From contig JANTQA010000032.1 in NCBI GenBank assembly GCA_027625915.1, positions 2,418,001 through 2,482,000 of the forward strand: a DNA stretch of 64,000 nt, given 5' to 3'. The notes beneath the pieces were generated by a model, which was not told the origin of the DNA, made no database searches, and saw only the letters and a list, made by a program, of their open reading frames with translations. A program made the translations under genes and the position numbers. This DNA is from Anaeramoeba flamelloides (Eukaryota; Metamonada; Anaeramoebidae). This document shows, piece by piece, positions 50,801 to 61,652 of this stretch (positions within the stretch are counted from its first letter, which is position 1; each line of letters starts with the position of its first letter).

Positions 50801-53800
50801 TGGAACAAAGTTATTTCCAAAAAAGTGGGGTGAAATTTATTTTAAAATATTCAGATTAAACTTGTTTCTCTAATTATAACTATTTAAATATCCAGAATCA
50901 TTAACTACCATTTACCCATTCTTAATGTGAATTCAATTTGTATGTCGGCAAGGCATTACATACTTTAAAGCCCTAGTCCCAGTATAAAAGCAAAAAATGG
51001 CGTTTTTTTTTGTCATTTTTTTTAAAAATTAACTTTTTTGGAATATCTTTAGGTTATAGTTTTGAACCAAGTGTTTGGCTAGATTTGAATAGTAACCATT
51101 TTTACATTTCAGAGAACCTTTTGTTGATGGGTGTTTTTGAAAAAGGAGATTGAAAAAAAAATGACAAAAAAATGGACAATTTTTATTTTTATCCTGGAAC
51201 TATATCATAGTAAAATATATAAATGTTTATGTTCTCATATTTATATGATATTTTTCAAGCGTTAAAAATTGGTAATTCTTAATTTCTTTTTGATCTTGTA
51301 AATTTGTTTTCCTAAAGAGGTTTAATCGTGAGAGAATTTCCAATAGAATGAAATTTTTATAGCTACATTTGTGGTTATTTAAAATGTTGATTGTACCCTT
51401 AACATATTGCCCATTTTTTATTGAAATTGACCATATCTCGTTTTATATAAACTCAATTCCAAAAAATGGGACATATAAAAAAATTGCATTAATAAAAATA
51501 TACTCCAAAATACATAATACTTAAACATTAAAATAATAAAAGATCTGAAAATATTTAATTAATACTATTTATATATTTTATAGTAAATTTAAAATTCAAT
51601 TCGAAAAATAAAAAAGAAAAAATAAAAAAAAGTGTGCCCCTATTTTTGGAACACGGTTACCAAAAAATCCATTTTTATTGAAAGAAAAATTAATAAAAAC
51701 TATTAATAGATTCAGCTTGTCTTTTGATAACTAAATCTATCCTTTTAAATATAGAGTTTACTAATTTTCTTAGGTTTCCAAACTCAAAGTATTCCATACA
51801 TTAGTGAAAATTTTAAAAATTCTTCTTCGTTTTTTGGTTACAATTTTTCAGTTTAGTATCCATAAATTCCCAATTGGATTTAAATTTGTGGAATTGGGGG
51901 TCAAGGGTCCAGAACATTACATCCCCGATTTAAGTAAGTTTGAGTTTTTTTTTGAAGTATGTGGACAAGCTCCATCCTTTTGGAAAATCCATTTCAATTC
52001 ACCATATTCTGAATTAGCGAGTTGAATTACATTTGATTTTTTTGATAATATCATTAATAATACATTCAGTATTCACACTTCCATTAATGATAATAAGGTC
52101 TGTTTGTAGGCAATGCGCTCTAGCACCCCATATCATGATTTTTTTTTAAAAAATTTTTTCTCGATAAAAAAAGAATCTTTTTTCTTTTTGAGAGAAAAAA
52201 AAAAATTTTTTTTGTGATCAGAATGAAAACTTTTAAATTTCATTTTAAAGTGATTTTGAGATTTTCGAAAAGTTTTGAAAAAAAAAGAAAATTTTTTTTT
52301 TATTTGAAAAAAAAGAATACAAAAAAAATCAAAAAAATTATTGAAAATCAAAAATCCAAAAATAATGAAAAAAAATGATAAATAATTAACTTTAAAATTA
52401 TTTACATTGATTGTTAATATCTAATGTTTCTATTTAAGAGTCAAATATCACTTTTCTTATTATTAAATTGATTTTGAAGGTGTGCCCCAATTTTTGGAAT
52501 TGAGTTTAACAAAAGTGTGTAAGGTTTTTTTCATTTTTTCCAAATGGTTTGATCAACATATTTTGAAACACAAATAATAGGCATTGGTTCAATTAGTGGT
52601 AGTATTCAGCTTTAATTTTATATTACCAATTTATAAATAGAAATACTTCCAAAGAGAATATTATTTGAAATATAAAAAAATGATTTCGCTACTTTTGTGA
52701 AAATGTCTTACATTAAAAACTGTTTTGCTCACACTTTTTTAAAATGGCTATATAAATGCAGAATTTTTGATTTTTTTTTGAGGGACTAATCTCTATTAAA
52801 TTTTTTTACCTAAATTTAATAGAGATTGAGAAAATTTTTTGCTAATTACTTTAGATTTGAAACCCCTGTTTATTTTCAATATTAAACAAATTTCTAGATA
52901 AGAAATCCTTATTTTTAAATTGTTCAAAAAAAAAAATAATAGAGACTAGTCCCTTAAGAAAATTAAATAACCATTTCTGTAAAAAAATTGTCAAATTGGA
53001 AAAAAAGTGTCAAATCAATTTTAATTGTAAAATAGTAGTAAAAGTTTTCTTTGTTCCTAATATTTTTTAATTAATTTTTTTCCTTAATTTTAAAACAAAA
53101 ACCAAGTCCAAAAGTTGGGTCGGCTATTAATTATTAGAATCCAAATAGAATTCAAAACATCAAATTAAGCCAAGATTTAAGCATGTTTCAAATCCAACAA
53201 AATTTAAGACTGTTCAATTTTTCCAATTTGAAATTTAATTTTCTATTTTTTTGTTCAGTTCTAAACATTACCTATAAATTGCAATTTATGTTTGGAATTT
53301 TTGACTTGATTTTCCTTTTTGAAAATATTATTCTCAAGCTTTGAATAAAGCATTTTATGAAGTCAAGTGTTAAGAAACTCTGTAAAATTAGTTGTTCTTC
53401 AAAATATTCTTTCTCATGGACTGTTTGATAATAAACAGTTCGAAGATTTATAAAAATGGAAATTGAACTAAAAATTTTTTGAAATTTATTAGAATTTATC
53501 AGTAGTCAAAGTGAATTTATTCGATTTTTTGATGTTATAATTTTATTCAAATAGAATTGGCTTTAAGAGTTGAACAATAGCTATTATTTACAGTTTGAAA
53601 ATTTTTAGTTTCGGACATCTCAAATGATCATCTGTGAAAAATAAAGTTCAAAATTATTTTGAAATTTTTCCTTTTACAATGTGCCATTTTACAATTAGAA
53701 CCTGATTTGACAATTGATTTTGATTTGAAAATTGTTTTCAGGGATGGTTATTTGTTTTCAGGTTAACAAAATTAAATACCTCTGATTTAATCTTGTAATT

Positions 53801-54518
53801 ATCAAGGTTTATCAAGATTGCATTGGATAATTAAATCATGAAAATTACAAGCGCTATAAGGTAAAAAATCTTGAGTGTAGTTGTTATAACAAGTGTGGCA
53901 GATAAGAAATTGTTCAAGTTCATCACTTAATACTGTTTGGTCGATCTGTTTTCAAGTTTTTTGATCCTTACTTTTTTCAAATGAATTTCGAAACGAAATG
54001 TTTTGTTTTTTATTTCTTAATTTTGAAAAAATCACAAGATCTTTTCTTTTCTTGTTTATTTTACAAATTAAAAAACTTGTTTCAGAAATTTTGGTTACTT
54101 TAAATGGATACAAAGCGTTGGCATAAACTTGGTTGAAAACTGGGTAGGTTTATTATATTCCAAAAAATCTCAATAGGTTTTTTCTTTTTTCTTATTTTTT
54201 TTTTTTGAATTTTTGTTGTTATGATGAATTGTGAATAAAAGAAATAATTTTTACCTCTTGATCGTCGTGGCAATAAAGTTCTTTTAGATCTAAAAGGTGA
54301 AGAGTTTCTTTGATGGCTTTTTTCCCGAAAGCTTTTTTTTGGATTATAAATAATCGGTTTTTGGTAATGGCAATAAGCACTTGTATTTTTTTTTTTTTAA
54401 CAATTTGATAGACCCACAAGATTTCAGAAAATTCATCTCCAAGGCCAATGTGTAGGGTTTCGCTACACCATTTTCGATCTTGGTTTGTAACTGTTGAAAG
54501 TTCTTCTGTTTTTCCCAT
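41846..54518 (-). CDS. CARMIL-like leucine-rich-repeat protein, two exons split by a ~10.2-kb intron
   Basis: Probable regulator of actin capping/assembly at the membrane, by similarity to CARMIL proteins. Exon 1 (54255-54518) encodes 88 residues from MGKTEELS to CHDDQE, with a PH-like strand pattern (IQVLIAITKNRLFIIQKKAF, then LHLLDLKELYC). Exon 2 (41846-44098) resumes with FKLIFHPNTTYRFSTP, the missing last strand and helix of that PH-like fold, then FLIVYIAIRDYYN and LTALRFNTWFENLKF-type text typical of the CARMIL N-flank. A Lys/Asn-rich insert follows, then about ten LRRs ending SLKSLDITGNKMGNSGCNCL-like and LTSLKFDENDFTLHGFVDLA units. Both splice sites (GTAAAA; AAAAAG) are phase 0; total 838 residues. 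Joining the exons is inference from fold continuity. If wrong, the main exon starts at ATG 44185 with a Lys/Thr/Asn leader. There is no CARMIL C-terminal capping-protein-binding region. Confidence 0.7.
44568..47564 (+). mobile_element. near full-length LINE (APE endonuclease plus reverse transcriptase), decayed
   Basis: A 3.0-kb non-LTR retrotransposon inserted antisense to the host gene. An identical 17-base direct repeat (AAAAACTTTCAATTTTT) flanks it at 44551-44567 and 47565-47581; its first A bases may belong to the poly-A tail (47552-47569). Endonuclease motifs: SFNIRG near 44670, ICLIQETKI near 44750, GGDFNLNE near 45050 and SDHNAI near 45217. Reverse-transcriptase motifs: TIDIQKCFDSIHHS (about 46215-46256), YQGDPLSPLLFGF (about 46340) and FADDLILIMKG (about 46440). 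The C-terminus has CQLCK...DLDHFLWNCPAY, the zinc-knuckle-like zf-RVT motif (about 47255-47330). The reading is split over several frames (longest intact pieces 44923-45681, 46306-46797, 46882-47388), so it is not functional as read. The fragment at 38660-39900 is a relative. Confidence 0.9.
48790..49310. repeat. dispersed repeat 'V', copy 2, with nested MITE
   Basis: Matches about 10920-11290 (SMC5 intron 3) in the same orientation, e.g. GATCTTGCAATAAAA and GCAAAAAATGTGAAAAAATG in copy 1 versus near-identical text around 49110-49185. It is interrupted by the M1 MITE at 48833-48997, absent from copy 1. No coding frame. Confidence 0.6.
48833..48997. mobile_element. 165-bp MITE 'M1', CTGGTATTTGAATAATAAAT ends
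   Basis: The left end CTGGTATTTGAATAATAAAT and inverted right end ATTAATTAAATATCAG share CACTTCAT inside. It sits within V copy 2, and V copy 1 shows the uninterrupted sequence. Same family as 62987-63149 and the pieces at 150-570 and 57144-57688. Confidence 0.75.
49815..50355. mobile_element. palindromic MITE 'M5', copy 2
   Basis: The left end GTTCCAACCCCATCTTGAAA and the inverted right end (TCAAGAGAGGATTGGAAC) match, each followed inwards by ACATAGAAATTG-like sequence, as in the copy at 31216-31714. The right arm has a short internal insertion. Another left end (GCAGCCCTATCCTGAAAAG) begins near 50414. Confidence 0.55.
50963..51210. mobile_element. 248-bp MITE 'M6' with TA target
   Basis: The left end CTTTAAAGCCCTAGTCCCAG continues with TATAAAAGCAAAAA. 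The inverted right end is CTATGATATAGTTCCAGGAT, continuing AAAAATAAAAA; the match extends about 70 bp to TTTGTCATTTTTTTT. TA flanks each side (50961-50962 and 51211-51212). No frame. A Tc1/mariner-derived origin is plausible. Confidence 0.65.
51450..52506 (-). mobile_element. decayed Tc1/mariner transposon with transposase remnant
   Basis: Inverted ends AACTCAATTCCAAAAA are flanked by TA (51448-51449; 52507-52508). On the minus strand the interior reads, in several frames, Tc1/mariner transposase pieces: FHSDHKKNFF (first catalytic Asp region) near 52215, IWGARAHCLQTDLIIINGSV NTECIINDI near 52070-52130, FQKDGACPHTS (second Asp region) near 51955-51985, LNPIGNLW near 51860, and a C-terminal helix LRKLVNSIFKRIDLVIKRQA near 51715-51770. 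Multiple stops and shifts make it a pseudogene. A second right-type end near 51630-51657 (GTGTGCCCCTATTTTTGGAA) suggests a ~210-bp internally deleted relative abutting or nested at the left. Confidence 0.8.
52781..52953. mobile_element. 173-bp MITE 'M3', copy 2
   Basis: Ends GGGACTAATCTCTATTAAAT and the inverse AATAGAGACTAGTCCC, flanked by TTGA at the left and TTAA at the right. It is a clear relative of 20125-20296 and lies in the intron of the CARMIL-like gene. Confidence 0.8.
52960..53265. repeat. segment matching the first part of repeat 'R'
   Basis: Resembles about 2780-3070 of R copy 1 (GTCAAATCAATTTTAATTGT; TTTTTAATTAATTTTTTTCC; CAAAATTTAAG; CCAATTTGAAA). The remainder of R continues only at about 55060, beyond the first exon of the CARMIL-like gene. 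Confidence 0.4.
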
Positions 54519-55059
54519 TAAAGAAATAAAAAAAAAATTAAAATGCGAGTTTTGAAAAAATGATTGGATTTTTAACCAAAAAAAAACTAAAATCAATTCT
54601 TTTTATCTTTGCTATTTGACGGTCAAAAAAAATTACTGTTTTAAACTCAACAATTGGAAGAAAATAATTTTATGAAGAAAGTGAAAACTAGAAAAAAATA
54701 ATCTCTTGAAATTTTTGAACTTAAGGATAATCAAGAATTTTCTAGTTTCCTTTTGGGTTAGAATTATAAGTTTCTCTCTTTTAATCTCAAACTTGAATTA
54801 AGCTCTTGAAAAACAATAAAAATCTAAAAGAATCAAACGGAAAAATAAAAAAATAAAAAAAAACGATGTGTTTACTTTAAATTGCAAAGGACAAATTGTC
54901 TGAAATTCTCTTGATAAAAAATAAAATTTTTCAAACCAAAAAAACTCAAAAAGAGACCACATATTTTTAGATCTCAAGGAACTATTTACCTTTTACCCAT
55001 TTTGAATATTTCATTGCAACAACCTTACAGAAGAAAGATTTTTTGAGCGAAAATGGGGA

Positions 55060-56135
55060 ATTTAACTTTTGAAATTAAAATACCTTTCAGTTACTCTGTT
55101 TGTGAAAAGAACCCAAATTAAACCAGAGTTGAATCTTAAAATTTTTTTTTTTGAATTTCAATTTTTGGTTAAATTATGTTAGATTTTCGATCTAGAAAAC
55201 TGTTAATGTGAATACCTGAAACCAATCAGAGAGTAAACCAAAAAAATTGACATGTGAAGGTATATTTTTGAATCAAATCTTTTCTTTTAAAAAACCAAAC
55301 AAGAAGGATCATCTTTCCACATATATTTGTTAAAATCAAAAATGAAATAAAAAAAAATCCATAAAAGCCTATTTTGGAGGATTTATTTTCTATATCTTCT
55401 TAATTTGGATAGGTTCAAATAATTTATCCCCTTGGAATTATCCTTTAATTACTATTTATTTTTATTATTACATAACATACTTTATACAAACTTGCTTTCA
55501 AAATTCAATTTTCGAATATTTTTATCAAACAAAACCAAAATAAAGAATATTATTTCCAAGATTAAAAAGAAAATAGCTTGAGTTCTTGAAATTACAAATC
55601 AATTACTCTATAAGATTCAAACCTAAAGAAAAAAATAAAATGATATAAATATCTCCAATTGCGGTTCAGAATTATTTTGAATTTTCAGTTTAATCAAAAA
55701 TATGTAATTATCAATTCAATCAAATATATCAGATGAATATTTATTTCGGATGTACTGTTTAAAAAAATATCCTATTTTCTTGTGCCAAAACTAAACTTGC
55801 TTAAATTAAATGAAAAAGTAAATTAATATTCATTTTGGGAAATTCTTTTAAAAAAGGAAGTAATTTTTAAACAAATTTTTCAATGCACAAGTTTTTCGAT
55901 GAATATTTAAAAAAAAAACAAGTAAAGAAGAAGTAATTATGTCAGATTTTACAGGTAAGATCGAGAAATAAATTATTTTTTTATATTTTTTCTTGATCAA
56001 TTATTCATTTTTTTTTTTTTGGTTTCCTTGTTTTAATTAATATACAAATATATTAAACTGGGATATCTGACACTCTTATATTGATTAAAATATTAATGTA
56101 TTGGGTAAAAGAAATAATTTGAATGATTCTCTTGT
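55060..56135. repeat. dispersed repeat 'R', copy 3 (main part)
   Basis: Same order of landmarks as copy 1: CACTCTATTTGTGA-like at about 55093, GATTTTCGATCTAGAAA at about 55185, CAAATCTTTTCTTTTA at about 55277, ATCCATAAAAGCCTATTTTG at about 55358, and the closing AAACTGGGATATCTGACACT at about 56056. No coding frame. Confidence 0.6.
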
Positions 56136-56139
56136 GAAT

Positions 56140-56860
56140 TCTGGGGGTTTGTTGTAGAGTGTCTAGATTTTCTTAATGTTTCGATTTTATTAGTTAAGTG
56201 TTCTATGTTTTTTTGAGTTTTCTCTTGATTTGTGAAATGTTATGGGTTTTTTTAAGATAAACTATTTTATTTGTGAAGTGTTCTAGGTTTTTTTTTTTAC
56301 TTTTTGAAATAAACAGAAAATTTTAATAAATTTTCGGTTTATTTCGAAAACTCAAAAACACCTAATGAAAATTTATCGATTTTCCAAATAAATAGAAAAC
56401 TGAAAAAAAAACTAACGAAAATCAATAGATTTTCTAAATAAAATAGAAAACCTCAAAAAAAAACCTAGAACACTTCACAAATAAATAGAAAACTCAAAAA
56501 ACCTAACAAAAATTTATGGTTTTTCCAAAAAAAAAGAGTACTCAGGAAAACCTAATAATATATATATATATATTCCAAATAAAAGGAAAAAGCAAGAAAA
56601 CCTAACGCTACTTTTTTATAATTCGAGAAATAAAAAGTAGATTTCAAAACTTTTTTTTAAATTCCTCAAATTAAAAAAAAAGTTAAATCTGATTTTCCAA
56701 AATTATAAAGGATTTTGCTCAATTCTTTCAAATCCTTTAAAATATAACTAAAAGTGTGGTAGAGTGCCCAGCTTTTCCAGAATTTAAAAGAATCGAGTTC
56801 AACTGTTGATTTTACTCTATTCTTTTAAATTTTGTAGAATGTAACGATTTTTTTTATTAA
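56140..56860. repeat. compound array of 'H' hairpin repeats
   Basis: Several short inverted repeats in a row, e.g. AAATAAACAGAAAATTTT with AAATTTTCGGTTTATTT at 56310-56345, repeated AAAACCTAACGAAAAT-like units, and a distal GTGGTAGAGTGCCCAGCTTT at about 56755. It ends in the self-complementary AAAAGAATCGAGTTCAACTG / TTTTACTCTATTCTTTT. A longer, rearranged version of the units at 22585-22885, 33830-34030 and 35630-35815. Confidence 0.5.
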
Positions 56861-57143
56861 CTGGGTCATGTAAATGCTATTATTTATTAATTAATATTAT
56901 AATTATTTTTTTTCTTTTTTTTTATTTTGTTTGATAAAATTTTCTTTAATTACTCCTTTCTATACATAATTAAAATTATTTATATAATTAAGTAGTGCAT
57001 AAAATGTGGTTCTCAAAATTTTTAAAAAGTACTTAGCCCATTAAACTAAATATTTCTTTTCAAATGGTTCAGCGTAATTATTGGAAATCTTAAAAAATAA
57101 TATTTTGTTGTTTGTTACAATTGATCAAGATAGCCTATTAATA

Positions 57144-57688
57144 CTGGTATTTGAATAATAATTGAGAGGATATTTTCACTTCATTTTTTTGTCCTTTTTA
57201 ATAACAGAACCAGCACCATATCAGATTTTTTTTTTATTATTGGCTTCCTTGATCAATTACTGGTATTTGAAAATTAAATTGGATATATTTTCAACTCATT
57301 TTTGTTTTTCAATTCTTCATATCCTTACATCTAGGATTTTTTGATGCTGATATGGATCATAAAAAAAGATAATATAGTCAGTTTCACTATTAAGACACAA
57401 ACTTTTAACAAAATTTATAACGCAAAAAAAAATCACAAATTAAGGTACAAAATTCAAATTCTAATAAAAAAAAAATTGTGAAAATACAAATTCAAAATTC
57501 AGTTCCTTAATTTGTGATTGTTCTCTGCCTTGAATTTGTTGAACGTTTGTTCGTTAATAGTTGAACTGACTTTTGTAAAAAAAAAAAATAGATTTTAAAT
57601 TCAACCCTCCTTTGAAAACTCTATTCATAAAAGGAAGAATGGAAAAACAATATGAAAATTTTTCCCTCGTTTATTATTCAAACACTAG
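57144..57688. mobile_element. nested MITE cluster (M1 ends around an M2 copy)
   Basis: Left M1 ends start at 57144 and 57260 (each CTGGTATTTGA after TA); a right M1 end (TTATTATTCAAACACTAG) stops at 57688. Inside lies M2 (57375-57575) with TA-flanked GTCAGTTTCACTATTAAG and AACTGAC ends. The order suggests M2 inserted into an M1 array. Confidence 0.65.
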
Positions 57689-58469
57689 TTAAAGTTTTGT
57701 TATTCCTTAAAAAAATTGGTTTTGGTAAGATTGCAGATAGCTTAATCGAAATGAAAGGATATTAAGATTTGTTCTTGTTAAAAAAATAGCTACAAGTGAA
57801 TTTGATTTATTAAAAAATCTGGGTAAAATATGAATACTTTGCTTTGATTGAAGAAAAAGAAGTAAATAATAAAAAATATGAATAAAAATTTTTTTCAAGG
57901 AATTTTTTGTTATTATTGAACTTTTTTTGTTTTAATCCCTATTACCACAATAATAAACAAGATATTAATAAATTATTTTCGGGAGTACACTATTTTTTTT
58001 GTACAAACTTTTCGATTTTACTTCTTTCCATTTATAAAGAAAAATAATTATTAATCATTTTATTAGTTTTAAATTGTGAATTTTAAAAATAAAAAATTTT
58101 CTTAAAGAATAAAAATAAAAAATGAGATTAAAATCTAAATCAAAAAAAAAAAATAGAATAATTTTTCTATACTTTATTATTATTAATTAATTTTTGTAAA
58201 TTGCACTAACAGATACTCATTTTACTTAGGTTCGCTTGAATAAATATAAGAGTAAAATCAAAGGTTTCAAGATTATTCATGAGAATTAAACTCATCAGTT
58301 AGATTAATTTCTTAAAAGGAAAAATTAATAAAAAATGTAAGCAAGGGGGCCGGAAGAAATTATACGAGGGTTTAAAACCGAAATTGGTTAAAATAAAGAA
58401 AAAAAATATGATTGGTCTAATTAAAAAAATCTAGGAAACAGTTGAAATACTATTGATTAATTAAATTTA

Positions 58470-59580
58470 TTGGGGTAGTATTTTTTAAAAATAAAAGAAA
58501 ATCTTGTCAAGATCTTGAAATTTTTTTGTTTTGTAATTTGTGTTTCGACTTATGAACTGGATGAGGTTACCTCATTTAAACAATTTATTAATTTGACTCC
58601 ATTTTTTGAAATCCAAAATTTCCATGTTTCCAAGTTAAAATTAATACAAGTAACAGATTATTTTTTATTAACAATTAAGTTAATTCTTGAAAATCGGAAA
58701 AATTATTGTTCGTTTTGTGTTGGAAAATATTGATTTTGAAAGTAAATTTTTTTATTTGATGTTTCTTTTTCTTTATTATTAGTTCAATTCAAATATTAAA
58801 CAATAAAACTAATTGTGGTGTAGGTGATTTAAATAAATGAATATTTGGTAGAAGTTTAACAAAAGTTTCTCAATTAAATTTGGATCTATTAAACAAAAAA
58901 AATTTTTTTTTCTTGAAGGTTTTAAATAGGTTGTTTTCTTATTTTCAAAAAATGAAAAAATATTCAACAAAATTTTTGAATAATTTTTTAACAAATTTTG
59001 TGGTCTTATTCACAAGAATATTTATAACTATTCAATTCATTTTTGTCAGAAAAAAAATATTTTTGAATTTTTCTGAGAGATAAAATTAACTAATTCCCAA
59101 ATATCTTCAATATATTTTATTTTGAAAAATCAAATTTCCTCTAAAAACATAAAAAAAAATTCCATAGTAAAATTTTTAAATGACTTTAAAACTTTATTAA
59201 TCAAAATTATCCTTCTTCAAACAATAAGAATAATTTTCTTTAAGATGAATAAATCAATTTTTTTGTTAACAAAAAGAATTATCTTGAAGAAGAAAAGAAG
59301 GTCTTTAAAGTGATTTTTCTGGTAATAAAGACTTTATTTTGTGTAATAATGCTGAAAATAAGAATAAAAAGGGTAAAAAATTGTTATAATGTGAGAAATA
59401 AAACGAATTTAATAGTTTTCTTTTTCAGAAAAAATGTAAAAAAAAAAACAATTTATCTCATAAAAATAATTTTCAATTCTGGCTTTCTTAGTGATACATA
59501 TATTCTTACACATGGTATATACAAAAATTGTAAGTAGTGAATACCACCAATAACATATTTTAAAATCTTGATCTTTTGTT
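58470..59580. repeat. dispersed repeat 'S', copy 2
   Basis: Direct copy of about 14440-15570, alignable end to end with frequent small differences (GAAATCCAAAATTTCCATGT; GGTGTAGGTGATTTAAATAA; TTATAATGTGAGAAATAAAA). Small frames inside are not conserved between copies, arguing against coding. Confidence 0.6.
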
Positions 59581-59799
59581 GTAGAAGTCTGAACTCTAAA
59601 TTTTATAATTGATCGTGAAAATTCATTTGTGTGGGGAAAAAAACTGCAATGTCTTATTGGTAATGCCTTACTTCTTTGAAAACTTAATTTGAAGGGGGGG
59701 GCAGTGAAAATATCAATATATATATATATATATATATTATACAAATAAAAGTATAAAAAAATAATTTTAAAGTTAAAGTTATTTGCTGTGTATTTGCTC

Positions 59800-59811
<12 letters not shown>

Positions 59812-59852
<41 letters not shown>
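59812..59852. repeat. (TG)n microsatellite
   Basis: About 20 uninterrupted TG units following an AT run, the only long GT tract in the window. Confidence 0.95.
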
Positions 59853-59856
<4 letters not shown>

Positions 59857-60049
59857 ATGACTGGCAAATAATAATAGTTTTGTGAAATTAACATTGTTTA
59901 AGGTTTAAAGGGGTTGAATAACTTAAAAAAAGGGCAACAGGTTCCAAAAAAATACAATTATAAAAAAAGTTAAAAAGTACTTAATTTCAAAAAATGGTTT
60001 ATTGAAAAAAATTTAAAAGGAATCTTAATTTCAATAAAAACCGAAATTA

Positions 60050-60545
60050 CAAAAAAAAATAAAAGTTTTTCTTATTTTATATTCCCACGTATTATATTTC
60101 TTCAATTTAAAAAAAAATTTTTTTTGAAAGTATATAATCAATTTAATATAATTTAATCTCGTTTTTGGTGATTTTATAACCCTCTAAATTTGACAAATTA
60201 ATGTTTTTGAAATATTAAGGGATACTTATAGCTCGTTTCGAAATGAAAAAAATGAAAAAAAAAAAAAAACATTGAACATCTCAAAAATACACAAAGATAC
60301 ACTTAGAAACTTACACATTTATTTTCAAAATTATATATTCTAGCCATTCAAATTGGAAATTGGGTGTCACTCTTTGATGCTTTTTTCTAAAATTTTCATC
60401 GTCTTTAGCAGTTGATTTTTAGAGATCGATCTTCGATCATAAATTGGTTGGTTTTTAATTGGTAATAGGTACTCATAAAAATTACTAAAAAGTTTTTTTC
60501 CATTTCAGAATAAAAAATTTCAGCATAATGACTCGACCCTTAAAA
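60050..60545. mobile_element. partial relative of the 36692-37905 element
   Basis: About 60350-60545 matches 37690-37920 (GGTACTCATAAAAATTAC; AAAAAGTTTTTTTC; AATTGGAAATTG) and ends GACTCGACCC followed by TTAA. The other terminus was not located, so the left limit is approximate. Confidence 0.55.
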
Positions 60546-60827
60546 AATTAATGTTAAATCAAGAGAAGTTTGAAATAAGTTCCAATGGGTAACAATTCTG
60601 AAATAGATACCTTTATGAATAATTTGCATTGATGAGGATATAAGTCTTAGGTCATTTAGAGTGTAATTTAAACTTCTTCAATATTAAAATAAATAAAAAA
60701 TATCCAATATATTTTTTTTTTATCAGAAAGATAATTTAGGATTCCTAAAAATATATCAAATGAAAAATTTATTTTAAATTTTCAAATTATATGGTGAATT
60801 TTTTTTAAAACCCATAATTACATTTTA

Positions 60828-60930
60828 CTGTTGAGAGAAAAATATTTGACAAAGAAAAATGGTTGGACATTATTTTTAATTGGGAACATTAGTAAAATTG
60901 AAAATCAAACTAAAATTTTTTCAAATATAA
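60828..60930. mobile_element. solo terminus of element family F1
   Basis: CTGTTGAGAGAAAAATATTT follows TTA and continues through TTTTTAATTGGGAACATTAG and AAAATTGAAAATCAAAC, matching the right terminus of 1911-2368 for about 95 bp. The partner end was not found. Weaker relatives start near 61303 and 62880. Confidence 0.65.
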
Positions 60931-61652
60931 TAATAAAAAAATAACAAAAACATTCCAAAAACATTTATAAATGAAAATTTCATCGAATAACAAGATAACA
61001 CTTTTTTAACTTTGACTAAAATAATAATTTTTTTCTTTTTATTTTTTGGAGAAAATGAAGAGAGAAAACAAACAAAAAATATTATTTTTTAGAAATTTTA
61101 TATAATATGAGAGACAGATACGAATTTAATGAAAATCGCAATGAAATAAAAAAATTCCTTATATACAATCATATGTGACATTAAACCTAAATAATTGTGT
61201 TTTTTTCTAGTTATAAATGAAAAAAAAATTGCATATCTTTTTAAGATTCTTCCATTTCTTGGAATTTGAAAAACAAATTTCCCTTAGATAAGTAGTTGTT
61301 GTATTGAGAAAAATACCTGACCAGAAAATAATAATCCCTTACAAGATTTTTAATTGTGAATATTAGTAAAATTGTTGTTTTTTCGTTTATTTAAAGCAAA
61401 TCCTTATTATAAATAACCAATTTTTTTATGATAACCAAGTAATAAACCTACCAAAAGTCCATTAAAGTGGGGTTGTCTGTAGAATACACATTTAATTACA
61501 ATAACCTCAAGTAGATTTACTAATTTTGAAAAAAATTGAGTTTTTACAGAGGTTTATTAGAGTTTGGAAAATGATGTTTTTTATTATTGTTTTTGGGTTG
61601 ATCGAATCGTTTTTTTGAACAATTTTAATTTAAATACTCATCAATCTAATTA

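Larger units (their letters stand above)
44099..54254 (-). other. inferred 10.2-kb intron of the CARMIL-like gene, packed with mobile elements
   Basis: Donor GTAAAA at 54254 and acceptor AAAAAG at 44099-44100 (reverse strand). Contents in plus-strand order: LINE 44568-47564, V repeat 48790-49310 with nested MITE, M5 MITE 49815-50355, M6 MITE 50963-51210, Tc1/mariner remnant 51450-52506, M3 MITE 52781-52953 and an R-like segment 52960-53265. The rest is A/T-rich. No other host exon was recognised inside. Confidence 0.6.

Noticed and set aside
54255-54518. 54255-54518 as an independent small gene
   Set aside because: It ends at a good donor in mid-domain, and its missing PH-like end is found at the start of the LRR exon in matching phase.
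59409-59744. 111-codon minus-strand frame overlapping the end of repeat S copy 2
   Set aside because: Begins in an AT microsatellite and is not conserved in the other S copy.
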